The position numbers and the translations under genes are program-made. Under the pieces are notes generated by a model. The model was not told the DNA's origin, ran no database searches, and worked only from the letters and a program-made list of their open reading frames with translations. From Belliella buryatensis (GTDB lineage: Bacteria; Bacteroidota; Bacteroidia; Cytophagales; Cyclobacteriaceae), in the NCBI RefSeq assembly GCF_900188245.1, contig NZ_FZOK01000002.1, positions 62,001 through 126,000 on the forward strand: a stretch of DNA of 64,000 nucleotides. The letters are read 5' to 3'. Positions 25,242 to 33,689 of the stretch are shown in pieces; within the stretch, counting starts at the first letter, position 1; every line of letters starts with the position of its first letter.

Positions 25242-27722
25242 ATGGCTTCAGAAGCACCCAGAACAAATACTTTTAGGAAGAAGAGCGAAACCAGAGCTAA
25301 GGCTGGAGAGAAGCGCAAGAAGAAGTTTTCTTTGACTTTTCTTCAGGATAAGAAGATCCCTATTACTATCGGGATAGTGCTGATTATTTTAGCGATTGTG
25401 ATGTTTTTTGCCTTTGTCAGTTACCTATTTACTGGAGAGGCTGATCAGAGCACTTTGTCTGAATTAGAAAATAGCATCCGTGAAAATGCCTCACAGACCA
25501 AAAATTGGCAAGGATACTTTGGGGCTTATTTAGCAGAAGTTTTTATCAAAAGATGGTTTGGAATAGCAGCTTTTTTATTGCCACCTTTTTTGTTCTTACT
25601 AGGTGTCAAATTATCCTTTAAGGTTAGTCTTTTTTCCCTATCACGTTATAGCATCTTTGCGATTTTCTTCACCTTTTGGTTGGGTCTATTTACTGGCTAC
25701 ATCATTCAGTTGGTAGAGGGGTATTCAGCCTTTAATAACCTCAGTGGCGGATTTGGTTACGAATTAGGGCGATTAGCCAATGATTTCCTTGGATGGGGGA
25801 CGTTTGTATTGATTGGTGGAGCTCTCTTGATATTTGTGGTTTTTTTCTTCAATATAGATCAACTTGATTGGCTTACTTCTACTCGCTCCGATCAAGATCA
25901 GCATGGTGTAAGTGAGGACGATTTAGACGATGATGCCAATGACTTATTCAAGAAAATGGTAGAAGAGCAGGAAGAAGATCTTGAAGATGAGGAATTTAGC
26001 GAGGAAGCTTTGGAGGATGATGGAAGTTCTTGGATGATCAACAAAGAAGAACAGCATAGCAAAACACCAGCACCAGACCCTGCCTTCAATATTGAAGGAA
26101 TGGATGAGCTTCCAGATGAAGATGAATTAGTAGCATTGCCTACAGAGGAAGAAAAGAAATTTTCTGTCACTAATGTGGCAGTAGAGGAAAAAACAGCAGA
26201 TCAGGTCAGTAACTTAGATCCATACGACCCTACCCTTGATCTTCCAAAATACCAGTATCCTACCCTTGATTTGCTCAATGAGTATGATGTCAAAAAGGTA
26301 ACAGTGACAAGACAAGAGTTAGAAGAGAATAAAAACAAGATCGTAGAGACACTGGTCAATTTCAAGATAGGAATTCAAGAAATTAAGGCTACCATTGGGC
26401 CAACAGTGACACTTTATGAAATTGTACCCGACCCAGGAGTGAAGATTTCTAAGATCAAGAATCTGGAAGATGACATTGCCTTGAGTTTGGCAGCGCTAGG
26501 CATCAGGATCATTGCTCCGATTCCTGGTAAAGGAACCATAGGGATTGAAGTACCGAATAAAAATAGAGAGCTCGTGCCAGCAAGAGCAGTCTTGGGTACA
26601 GAGAAGTTTATGCATAGTGACAAGGACCTGCCTGTTGCCTTGGGGAAGACCATTTCCAACGAGGTATTCGTAATGGATCTAGCCAAAATGCCTCACTTGC
26701 TGATGGCTGGTGCCACTGGTCAAGGAAAATCAGTCGGCTTGAATATGATTTTGGCCTCTTTGGTTTACAAGAAGCACCCTTCTCAATTGAAGTTTGTCTT
26801 GGTCGATCCTAAGAAAGTGGAGTTGACACTTTTCAATAAGATAGAAAGACATTTTCTTGCCAAGCTGCCAGGAGCAGAAGAGGCGATTATCACTGATACT
26901 AAGAAGGTAATCTACACCTTGAACTCTCTCTGTATTGAGATGGACAATCGTTATGATTTGCTTAAAGATGCCGGCTGTAGAAATTTAAAAGAATACAACG
27001 CTAAGTTTGTAGCTAGAAAACTTAATCCTGAAAAAGGGCACAGGTTTATGCCTTACATTGTGTTGGTGATTGATGAATTGGCAGACTTGATGATGACAGC
27101 TGGTAAGGAGATCGAAGGCCCTATAGCCAGATTGGCTCAGCTGGCTAGAGCGATTGGTATACACTTGGTTGTGGCTACTCAGAGACCGTCTGTGAATGTT
27201 ATTACAGGGATTATCAAGGCAAACTTCCCAGCTAGGTTGTCATTTAGAGTAACCTCTAAAATTGATAGTAGAACTATTCTAGATGCTGGAGGTGCTGATC
27301 AGTTGATAGGTATGGGGGATATGTTACTTTCTTCTGGATCAGAAATGACCCGATTGCAGTGTGCATTTTTGGATACTCCAGAAGTTGATGCCATTTGTGA
27401 TTGGATTGGAGAGCAAAAAGGATATCCTGACGCCTATTTATTGCCAGAGTTTGAAGGAGAAGATGGGGATGGCAGTTCATTGGATGTGGACTTAGCAGAT
27501 AGAGACCCACTTTTTGATGATGCGGCAAGACTAATAGTAATGCACCAACAGGGAAGTACATCCTTGATTCAACGGAAATTAAAATTGGGCTACAACAGAG
27601 CTGGTAGAATTGTAGATCAGTTGGAGGCAGCTGGAGTTGTGGGACCTTTTGAAGGAAGCAAAGCAAGAGAAGTATTGATTCAAGATGAGGCAACTTTGGA
27701 ACGGTTGTTGAGTAGCCTCTGA
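25242..27722 (+). CDS. ftsK: DNA translocase FtsK
   Basis: An 826-residue septal DNA pump that moves chromosome termini and activates XerCD at dif. It has four N-terminal membrane segments (about 45-215) and an acidic, low-complexity linker (about 225-320, Asp/Glu-rich). The motor has a Walker A motif GATGQGKS at about 489-496 and a Walker B motif VLVIDELADLM near 610. The C-terminal gamma winged helix (about 765-826) recognises KOPS-type sequences. The linker is short compared with E. coli FtsK. lolA follows 10 to 34 bases later, depending on its start. Confidence 0.95.
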   Translation: MASEAPRTNTFRKKSETRAKAGEKRKKKFSLTFLQDKKIPITIGIVLIILAIVMFFAFVSYLFTGEADQSTLSELENSIRENASQTKNWQGYFGAYLAEVFIKRWFGIAAFLLPPFLFLLGVKLSFKVSLFSLSRYSIFAIFFTFWLGLFTGYIIQLVEGYSAFNNLSGGFGYELGRLANDFLGWGTFVLIGGALLIFVVFFFNIDQLDWLTSTRSDQDQHGVSEDDLDDDANDLFKKMVEEQEEDLEDEEFSEEALEDDGSSWMINKEEQHSKTPAPDPAFNIEGMDELPDEDELVALPTEEEKKFSVTNVAVEEKTADQVSNLDPYDPTLDLPKYQYPTLDLLNEYDVKKVTVTRQELEENKNKIVETLVNFKIGIQEIKATIGPTVTLYEIVPDPGVKISKIKNLEDDIALSLAALGIRIIAPIPGKGTIGIEVPNKNRELVPARAVLGTEKFMHSDKDLPVALGKTISNEVFVMDLAKMPHLLMAGATGQGKSVGLNMILASLVYKKHPSQLKFVLVDPKKVELTLFNKIERHFLAKLPGAEEAIITDTKKVIYTLNSLCIEMDNRYDLLKDAGCRNLKEYNAKFVARKLNPEKGHRFMPYIVLVIDELADLMMTAGKEIEGPIARLAQLARAIGIHLVVATQRPSVNVITGIIKANFPARLSFRVTSKIDSRTILDAGGADQLIGMGDMLLSSGSEMTRLQCAFLDTPEVDAICDWIGEQKGYPDAYLLPEFEGEDGDGSSLDVDLADRDPLFDDAARLIVMHQQGSTSLIQRKLKLGYNRAGRIVDQLEAAGVVGPFEGSKAREVLIQDEATLERLLSSL

Positions 27723-27756
27723 TACCCATAATATGGGGTATAATAATAGATTAGAA

Positions 27757-28422
27757 ATGATCATGTATAAAAAATTTGCTTTTATAGTTTTATTAACTGC
27801 GGGGATAGCAGCAGGGGTTTTTGCTCAAAAAGATCCTAAAGCCAAAGAGGTATTGGATGCAGTTAGTCAAAAATATCAATCACTTTCTGGTATGAAGGCT
27901 ACTTTTGAGTATGCTTACAGCATAGCTGGAGAATCTGCGCCCCAAGTACAGATAGGTGAGATTGCTATCAAAGGGGACAAGTATCATTTAGTCCTTCCAG
28001 AGCAAGGTCAAGAAATTTTCAATAATGGTAGGACAGTCTGGACTTTTATCAATTCAGGAACATACAAAGAAGTCACGATAAACAATGCTTCTGATATGGA
28101 GGATGAATTGAAACCTTCTTCTGTCTACACCATTTACAAAAAGGGTTATAATTACAAGTTGTTAGGTGAAAAGACAGTCAACGGGAACTTGATTCAAGAG
28201 ATCGAATTGACGGCAGAGCGCTCTGGTGAACCATTCAAAAAAGTCATTCTAAAAGTAGATAAAAACAAGAAAGACTTATTGGGATGGGAAATCACAGATG
28301 ACCAAGGAGGAGTATTAAAATATAGCTTCAAGTCTGTAGATACCAGTATTAAGTTAGCCGACGACTACTTTGTATTCAATCCACAGAAATACGGGAAAGT
28401 TGAAATTATAGACTTGCGTTGA
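27757..28422 (+). CDS. lolA: Outer-membrane lipoprotein carrier LolA
   Basis: About 221 residues. It is the periplasmic chaperone that ferries lipoproteins from the inner to the outer membrane. A signal peptide ([20 protein letters not shown], then AQ) is followed by the LolA fold with its hydrophobic-pocket strands and [19 protein letters not shown]. ATGs at 27733, 27757 and 27763 are in frame; 27757 or 27763 gives a normal signal. The stop codon is part of the terminator stem. It lies directly behind ftsK. Confidence 0.85.
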   Translation: MIMYKKFAFIVLLTAGIAAGVFAQKDPKAKEVLDAVSQKYQSLSGMKATFEYAYSIAGESAPQVQIGEIAIKGDKYHLVLPEQGQEIFNNGRTVWTFINSGTYKEVTINNASDMEDELKPSSVYTIYKKGYNYKLLGEKTVNGNLIQEIELTAERSGEPFKKVILKVDKNKKDLLGWEITDDQGGVLKYSFKSVDTSIKLADDYFVFNPQKYGKVEIIDLR

Positions 28423-28444
28423 GGAATCTCCTCAACGCTTTTTT
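28416..28444 (+). terminator. Terminator of ftsK-lolA
   Basis: GCGTTGAGGA (28416-28425) pairs with TCCTCAACGC (28429-28438) across ATC and is followed by six T. The stem includes the lolA stop codon. Confidence 0.9.
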
Positions 28445-28466
28445 ATTTTTAAACTCAAAAAATCCC

Positions 28467-28474
28467 TACTTTTG
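28467..28474 (+). promoter_or_regulatory. pyrF promoter -7 element
   Basis: TACTTTTG fits TAnnTTTG. It lies 19 bases before the pyrF ATG and after the lolA terminator. No good -33 element is seen. Confidence 0.5.
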
Positions 28475-28492
28475 CCCAAACCGAGCAAAAGC

Positions 28493-29311
28493 ATGAACAA
28501 AGCAGCCCTATTTGAGCAGATTCAAAAGAAACAATCATTTTTATGTGTTGGATTAGACACTGATCTCAGTAAAATCCCAAGTCACCTATTAGTTTTAGAT
28601 GATCCAATTTTTGAATTCAATAAGCAAATCATTGATGCTACAGCAGACCTTGCTGTTGCCTATAAGCCTAATATTGCCTTCTATGAAGCACTTGGAGCCA
28701 AGGGTTGGGAAAGCTTGAAGAAGACCTTGGACTACATTCCTCAAGAGATATTTACTATCGCAGATGCCAAAAGGGGGGATATAGGAAATACATCAGGCCT
28801 TTATGCTAAGGCGTTTTTTGAGCAAATGGACTTCGATTCTATTACAGTTGCGCCGTATATGGGCGTTGATAGTGTCAAGCCATTTCTAGCTTTTGAAGAT
28901 AAGTGGGTGATACTATTAGCCTTGACTTCCAATGAGGGGAGTGCTGATTTTCAATTGATCGAATCCAAATATGGGAAGCCTTTATTCCAGGAAGTATTGG
29001 AGAAAAGTCTAGACTGGGGTAATACCGATAACATGATGTACGTAGTAGGAGCGACTCGAGGGGAAAAAATCGGAGAAGTCAGAGCGATAGTTCCTGATCA
29101 TTTTTTCTTAGTCCCAGGTGTGGGAGCGCAAGGAGGAAGCTTAGAAGAAGTAGCCAAATATGGGATGAATGCAAGTTGTGGTTTGCTGGTGAATTCCTCA
29201 CGAGGGATCATTTATGCTAGTAAAGGCCAAGATTTCGCAAGTGCAGCTCGCCAAGAGGCACAAAAACTACAAGAAGAAATGAAGGATTTGCTGACACGTT
29301 ACTGTCACTAA
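28493..29311 (+). CDS. pyrF: Orotidine 5'-phosphate decarboxylase
   Basis: A 272-residue enzyme for the last step of UMP synthesis, of the longer (type 2) family. [14 protein letters not shown], the catalytic [10 protein letters not shown] and VPGVGAQGG are diagnostic. The frame is open from a TTG at 28472, but that overlaps the -7 element, so ATG 28493 is chosen. pyrD lies 4 kb upstream in the same direction. Confidence 0.93.
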   Translation: MNKAALFEQIQKKQSFLCVGLDTDLSKIPSHLLVLDDPIFEFNKQIIDATADLAVAYKPNIAFYEALGAKGWESLKKTLDYIPQEIFTIADAKRGDIGNTSGLYAKAFFEQMDFDSITVAPYMGVDSVKPFLAFEDKWVILLALTSNEGSADFQLIESKYGKPLFQEVLEKSLDWGNTDNMMYVVGATRGEKIGEVRAIVPDHFFLVPGVGAQGGSLEEVAKYGMNASCGLLVNSSRGIIYASKGQDFASAARQEAQKLQEEMKDLLTRYCH

Positions 29312-29393
29312 GATTTCCTTCTTTAATTTTTTTAACTTAAATTTAACAAGGTTATCTATTGATAATGATTGTTTTACATAAATATTTTTCACT

Positions 29394-30689
29394 ATGGATT
29401 TCAAAGAGGATTTTCTACAGTCTGTCTGGAAGTATCAATATTTTGACAAAAATGGACTGCATACCACAAATGGAGAGCCACTGATGATTAGAAAGATTGG
29501 GTTTCATAATTTTCATGAAGGCCCTGATTTTCTAGAGGCGCATGTTCAGCTGGGAGATGTGGCGTATTTTGGTCATGTGGAGGTACACAAAAAGTCCTCT
29601 GATTGGAAAAATCATGACCATGATGCTGACCCGCGATACAATAGTGTTATTCTTCACGTGGTGTATGAGGATGATAAAGCTATTTTGAGAAAAGATGGTA
29701 CACCAATACCCACACTAGTCCTCAAAGGTAGAATTATCCTTGATGTAGTCAGGAATTATGAAAGGTTAATTGCTGGAAATGGAGATTTGCTTTGTGTCAA
29801 TGGATTGCAAAACGTCCCTGATATTATTCGATTTTCTGCTTTGGAAAAAGCATTGGTTGAGCGTCTAGAAATTAAGTCTTCTAGGGTTTTGAAAATCTTA
29901 GAAGATACCAATACAGATTGGGAGGAAACTTGTTTTAGGTGGCTATTGATAGGTTTTGGGTTTAAGACCAATGCGGAGGCTATGGAGAGACTTGGGAAGT
30001 TACTTGACTTCAAGACACTCAAAAAACAAAGTGGAAACTCTCTCGTGATACAAGCAATCTTACTAGGGCAAGCTGGATTGATTCCAGAAAAGCCAAAAGA
30101 TGAGTATGGGAAAATTTTGAAACGAGAGCATGATTTTTATCAGCAAAAGTATACTTGGCCGTTACCTATGCATGTGGCTGAATGGAAATTCATGGGTGTC
30201 AGACCTGCGAATTTTCCTACTGTTCGCTTGGTTCAATTGGCCGAGGTCATCAGCAAAAACCCCAATCTACTCGGAAGTTTGCTACATGATTCAGCAGATT
30301 TCAAAGAGCTGAAAAGGCTATTTTCAATTCAAGTTCCAGAATATTGGAGGCATCACTACCAAGTAGATAAAGTAGCAACTAGGCCCATGCCCTCCTCTTT
30401 AAGTTCGCTGACCTTCAATCTTTTATTGATCAATTTCGTAGTACCGATTTGGTTTGCATATGGCAAGTATATGCAAGATAGCTCTTGGCAAGAGCGCTGT
30501 TTTGACCTTTTGCAAGCAATGAACTCAGAAGAAAATTACATCATTAGAAAATTTAGAAACTCAAAATGGATGCCTCAAAATGCTTTTGATACACAAGGTA
30601 TGCTGGGCTTGTATCATAATTATTGTCATCAGAAAAGATGCCTCGAATGCAAAGTAGGACAAAACCTCCTTAAGCCAGCTTTGAAATGA
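29394..30689 (+). CDS. DUF2851 family protein
   Basis: A 431-residue cytoplasmic protein of the DUF2851 family, found widely in Bacteroidota. WKYQYFDKNGLHTTNGEPL, NFHEGPDFLEAHVQLGD, FGHVEVHKKSSDWKNHDHD and YNSVILHVVYEDD are the conserved N-terminal blocks. The C terminus has a small Cys cluster (QKRCLECKVG). The conserved EVH-KSSDW-H and DP-YN residues resemble a metal-nuclease-like pocket, but no activity is established. Confidence 0.85.
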   Translation: MDFKEDFLQSVWKYQYFDKNGLHTTNGEPLMIRKIGFHNFHEGPDFLEAHVQLGDVAYFGHVEVHKKSSDWKNHDHDADPRYNSVILHVVYEDDKAILRKDGTPIPTLVLKGRIILDVVRNYERLIAGNGDLLCVNGLQNVPDIIRFSALEKALVERLEIKSSRVLKILEDTNTDWEETCFRWLLIGFGFKTNAEAMERLGKLLDFKTLKKQSGNSLVIQAILLGQAGLIPEKPKDEYGKILKREHDFYQQKYTWPLPMHVAEWKFMGVRPANFPTVRLVQLAEVISKNPNLLGSLLHDSADFKELKRLFSIQVPEYWRHHYQVDKVATRPMPSSLSSLTFNLLLINFVVPIWFAYGKYMQDSSWQERCFDLLQAMNSEENYIIRKFRNSKWMPQNAFDTQGMLGLYHNYCHQKRCLECKVGQNLLKPALK

Positions 30690-30691
30690 TT

Positions 30692-30723
30692 TTTGTATAA
30701 AAGACCAATTAGCAGTACTTTTG
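30692..30723 (+). promoter_or_regulatory. Promoter TTTG-N20-TACTTTTG
   Basis: TTTG (30692-30695) and TACTTTTG (30716-30723) fit the Bacteroidota -33/-7 consensus with a 20-base spacer. The next ATG is at 30746, giving a short leader of about 15 bases. Confidence 0.7.
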
Positions 30724-30745
30724 CCATTCGAATAGAAAGAGAATC

Positions 30746-31384
30746 ATGGAGAAACCTGTAATTATTTTAGGTGCAAAAGGAATCGCACATCCTGCATTAG
30801 AGATATTCAATAGCAATAATGTGGTTGTGTATGGATTTTTGGATGAAGACGAAAAGCTTCATGGCCAAGAGATCAATGTGGTGACTGTTCTTGGCAATCC
30901 CGAAGATGATGGCTTTTTGAAGCTGATTGGCAAAAAGTGTGAGGCCTTTATTGCAGTAGATGATAATAAATATCGTCAGTTTTTGGTCAAGATGCTCAAT
31001 GAAAGAAGAAAAGTGCAGCCAATCAATGCAATCCATCAAACTGCATACATCTCTACTGATGCTATCATCGGTCATGGTAATTTTGTCAATGCCAATGTGA
31101 CTATAGGTGCTGCGGCTACGGTTGGAAGCCATTGTATTTTCAACTCCGGCTCAATTGTAGATCACGGATCTAAAGTAGGTGACTTTGTTCAAATTGGAGC
31201 TGGCTCTATCGTCAACTCGAATGTGAACATAGAGGAGGGAGCATTTATAGGATCAGGAGTTGTGCTAGTATCGGGTATTACAATTGGGAAAAATGCCAGA
31301 GTGGGTGCAGGTTCGGTAGTGATATCAGATGTCAAAGCCAATGACACAGTCTTTGGAAATCCAGCTGCCCCAATTAAAAAATAA
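30746..31384 (+). CDS. NeuD-like hexapeptide-repeat acyltransferase
   Basis: A 212-residue protein with an N-terminal Rossmann-like half (IILGAKGIAHPALEIF) and a C-terminal left-handed beta helix made of hexapeptide repeats from about residue 100 (IIGHGNFVNANVTIGAAATV, VGAGSVVISDV). This two-part arrangement is that of NeuD/PglD sugar O- or N-acetyltransferases. No sugar-biosynthesis genes are next to it, so the acceptor is unknown. It has its own promoter. Confidence 0.8.
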   Translation: MEKPVIILGAKGIAHPALEIFNSNNVVVYGFLDEDEKLHGQEINVVTVLGNPEDDGFLKLIGKKCEAFIAVDDNKYRQFLVKMLNERRKVQPINAIHQTAYISTDAIIGHGNFVNANVTIGAAATVGSHCIFNSGSIVDHGSKVGDFVQIGAGSIVNSNVNIEEGAFIGSGVVLVSGITIGKNARVGAGSVVISDVKANDTVFGNPAAPIKK

Positions 31385-31470
31385 AAAAGTTAAAGCTATT
31401 AGAGCTTTATTAATAGTTGTCATATTTAAGTAAAAAACCAAAACACCTTGTCGGAAACAAGGCTTCAGTT

Positions 31471-32466
31471 ATGGAAACACACACACACAGCATCCTGCTT
31501 TACTATTGCTATGCGGATATCGAGGATACCGAGGCATACAGAGAAGAGCATCACCTCTTTTGTATAGAGAACAACATCAGAGGTAGAATCATCATTTCAT
31601 CGGAAGGGCTCAATGGCACAGTCTCAGGGTTGAAAGAAGACTGCGAGAAGTACATGGCCTACATCCACAGCGATCCTAGATTTGCCAAAACTGAATTCAA
31701 AGTAGAAGGGCATGATAAACATGCTTTTGCTAAGATTCACGTGCGAGTAAAACCTGAGATTGTTCACAGTAGTCTGAGGCATATCAACCCAAATATAAAA
31801 ACGGGTAAACATCTTGAGCCAGAAGAGTTCAAAAAATTAAAAGACCAAGAAGATGTAGTAATCTTGGATGTAAGGTCCAATTACGAGCACGAGTTAGGTC
31901 ATTTCAAAAATGCCATCACTTTAGATATTGATAACTTCAGAGATTTTCCTGAAAAGGTCAAAGAGTTGGAACACTTGAAAAACAAGAAAGTACTGACTTA
32001 TTGCACAGGAGGAATCAAGTGTGAGAAGGCCTCTGCCTTCTTGCTTGAGCAGGGTTTTGAGGACGTCTATCAGCTTCATGGAGGTATCATTAAGTATGGT
32101 TTAGAAGCTGGAGGGGAAGATTTTGAGGGGAAATGCTATGTCTTTGACAATAGAATAGCGGTAGATGTCAATAAGGTAAATCCCAAAGTGATTTCAAAGT
32201 GCCATGTATGTGGCACTGCCTCAGATCGAATGGTCAATTGCGCTAATCCTACTTGCAATGAGCATTTGGCGATTTGTGAAAAATGCGGATGGGAATTAGA
32301 AGGCGCATGCTCTGATGAATGCAAAGAACATCCAGATAAGCGAATCTATGATGGGACTGGGTATTATCAAAAGCAAAGCAATGGCTACAATCCTTATAAG
32401 GGATTGCAGCGCAAGCCAAACAAGGAGAAAATTAAACAAGCTGTCCATGAGCAAGCGAATTCCTGA
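31471..32466 (+). CDS. trhO: tRNA uridine(34) hydroxylase TrhO (rhodanese family)
   Basis: A 331-residue enzyme that makes 5-hydroxyuridine at the tRNA wobble position. It has an N-terminal acylphosphatase-like domain, a rhodanese domain (VVILDVRSNYEHELGHFKNA) with catalytic Cys178 in YCTGGIKCEKA, and a C-terminal Cys-rich zinc-ribbon-like part (CHVCG, CEKCGWELEGACSDEC). The frame is open from TTG 31417, but ATG 31471 gives the family N terminus. It overlaps the following phosphorylase gene by 20 bases. Confidence 0.9.
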   Translation: METHTHSILLYYCYADIEDTEAYREEHHLFCIENNIRGRIIISSEGLNGTVSGLKEDCEKYMAYIHSDPRFAKTEFKVEGHDKHAFAKIHVRVKPEIVHSSLRHINPNIKTGKHLEPEEFKKLKDQEDVVILDVRSNYEHELGHFKNAITLDIDNFRDFPEKVKELEHLKNKKVLTYCTGGIKCEKASAFLLEQGFEDVYQLHGGIIKYGLEAGGEDFEGKCYVFDNRIAVDVNKVNPKVISKCHVCGTASDRMVNCANPTCNEHLAICEKCGWELEGACSDECKEHPDKRIYDGTGYYQKQSNGYNPYKGLQRKPNKEKIKQAVHEQANS

Positions 32467-33313
32467 GTCTGAATTGATCATCAATTCAGATGGAAGTATA
32501 TATCATCTCAACTTGAAGCCAGAACATCTGGCTTCAACTATTATTGCTGTCGGCGACCCAGATCGGGTGGAGAAAGTCTCTCAATATTTTGATACCATTG
32601 AGTTCAAGATGTCAAAAAGAGAATTCGTGACCCATACTGGTACCTACAAGGGTAAAAGAATCACCGCCATTAGTACTGGTATGGGAACTGATAATATAGA
32701 AATTTTTATGACTGAGCTAGATGCTTTGGTTAATATCGATCTGCACACAAGAATGCCTAAAGAAAACCATACCAGCTTGAATATCATCAGAGTAGGTACT
32801 TCAGGGAGTATGCAAGCGGACATTCCTGCAGGGTCTATGTTAGCATCTAAGTATGGTGTGGGTTTAGATACTTTGATGGCCTATTACACTACTGAATACT
32901 CAGATCTTGAAACCGATGTGGCTAAAGCTATTCAAAAAAAACTAGGGGTATCCTTTCTTCCGTATTGTATAGAAGGGTCAAAAGTATTACTAGAAAGACT
33001 TGGTAATGGACTTTTAATTGGAAATACCGCAACTTGTCCAGGCTTTTTTGCACCCCAAGGCAGAGAGGTGAGGTTGAAGCCTGCTATTCCAGATATCATA
33101 GAAAGACTGTCTTCAATCTCTGTGGGGGATTTCAAAATGACTAATTTTGAAATGGAAACCGCAGGATACTATGCAATGGGTAGACTACTCGGTCACGAGG
33201 TGCTGAGCCTCAATGCGATCGTAGCCAATAGGATCACCCATGAATTTGCAAAAGATTCATATGTGATTGTTGATCAATTGATTAAACATACCTTAGATAA
33301 GATAGCGGAATGA
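32447..33313 (+). CDS. Nucleoside (uridine-type) phosphorylase
   Basis: A 288-residue enzyme of the PNP/UDP phosphorylase superfamily. IIAVGDPDRVEKV is the phosphate-binding start. ISTGMGTDNIEIFMTEL, RVGTSGSMQADI and FEMETAGYYAMG (ribose-binding Glu-Met-Glu) follow in order. This order fits uridine phosphorylases, which split nucleosides into base and sugar 1-phosphate. The frame is open upstream to 32315 but overlaps trhO extensively there; ATG 32447 is the expected start. Its stop codon is inside the terminator stem. Confidence 0.85.
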   Translation: MSKRIPESELIINSDGSIYHLNLKPEHLASTIIAVGDPDRVEKVSQYFDTIEFKMSKREFVTHTGTYKGKRITAISTGMGTDNIEIFMTELDALVNIDLHTRMPKENHTSLNIIRVGTSGSMQADIPAGSMLASKYGVGLDTLMAYYTTEYSDLETDVAKAIQKKLGVSFLPYCIEGSKVLLERLGNGLLIGNTATCPGFFAPQGREVRLKPAIPDIIERLSSISVGDFKMTNFEMETAGYYAMGRLLGHEVLSLNAIVANRITHEFAKDSYVIVDQLIKHTLDKIAE

Positions 33314-33330
33314 ATTCCGCTATTTTTTTG
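33302..33330 (+). terminator. Terminator of trhO-phosphorylase operon
   Basis: ATAGCGGAAT (33302-33311) and ATTCCGCTAT (33314-33323) followed by a T run. The stop codon lies in the stem. Confidence 0.85.
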
Positions 33331-33689
33331 CTTTTTTATGACTTGCTAGATTATTGAGATTGTTAGAGATTTTTTACGATTTCTATTGTCCCTTTATATA
33401 AGAATACTTCAGAACAGCATCGTATTTGACCATATATGTATATACATTGATTTTGAGAACAATGTCAGTTTCAGATCGTTTTCTATATTAGGATCATTTT
33501 ACTTATTTCTTTATAAAGTAGTATAAAAAATATAGGAATGGTAATTGTACTGTTTACATAATCAAAATAAATAATTTTATTTTGATTAAAATTTTATTTG
33601 TATTAATTATTAGATTAATAAAATCATGAAAAACAAAATAAAATATTGATATAAGAAAATTTTAAGCCAACTATAAAAAATACCAAATC
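33331..33689. other. AT-rich noncoding region with a perfect 13-base inverted repeat
   Basis: No gene is seen. TAATCAAAATAAA (33559-33571) and its exact complement (33576-33588) are separated by TAAT, about 100 bases before the receptor gene at 33690. The right arm contains TATTTTG, a one-base-short version of the -7 element. It may be an operator or an RNA hairpin. Confidence 0.6.
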
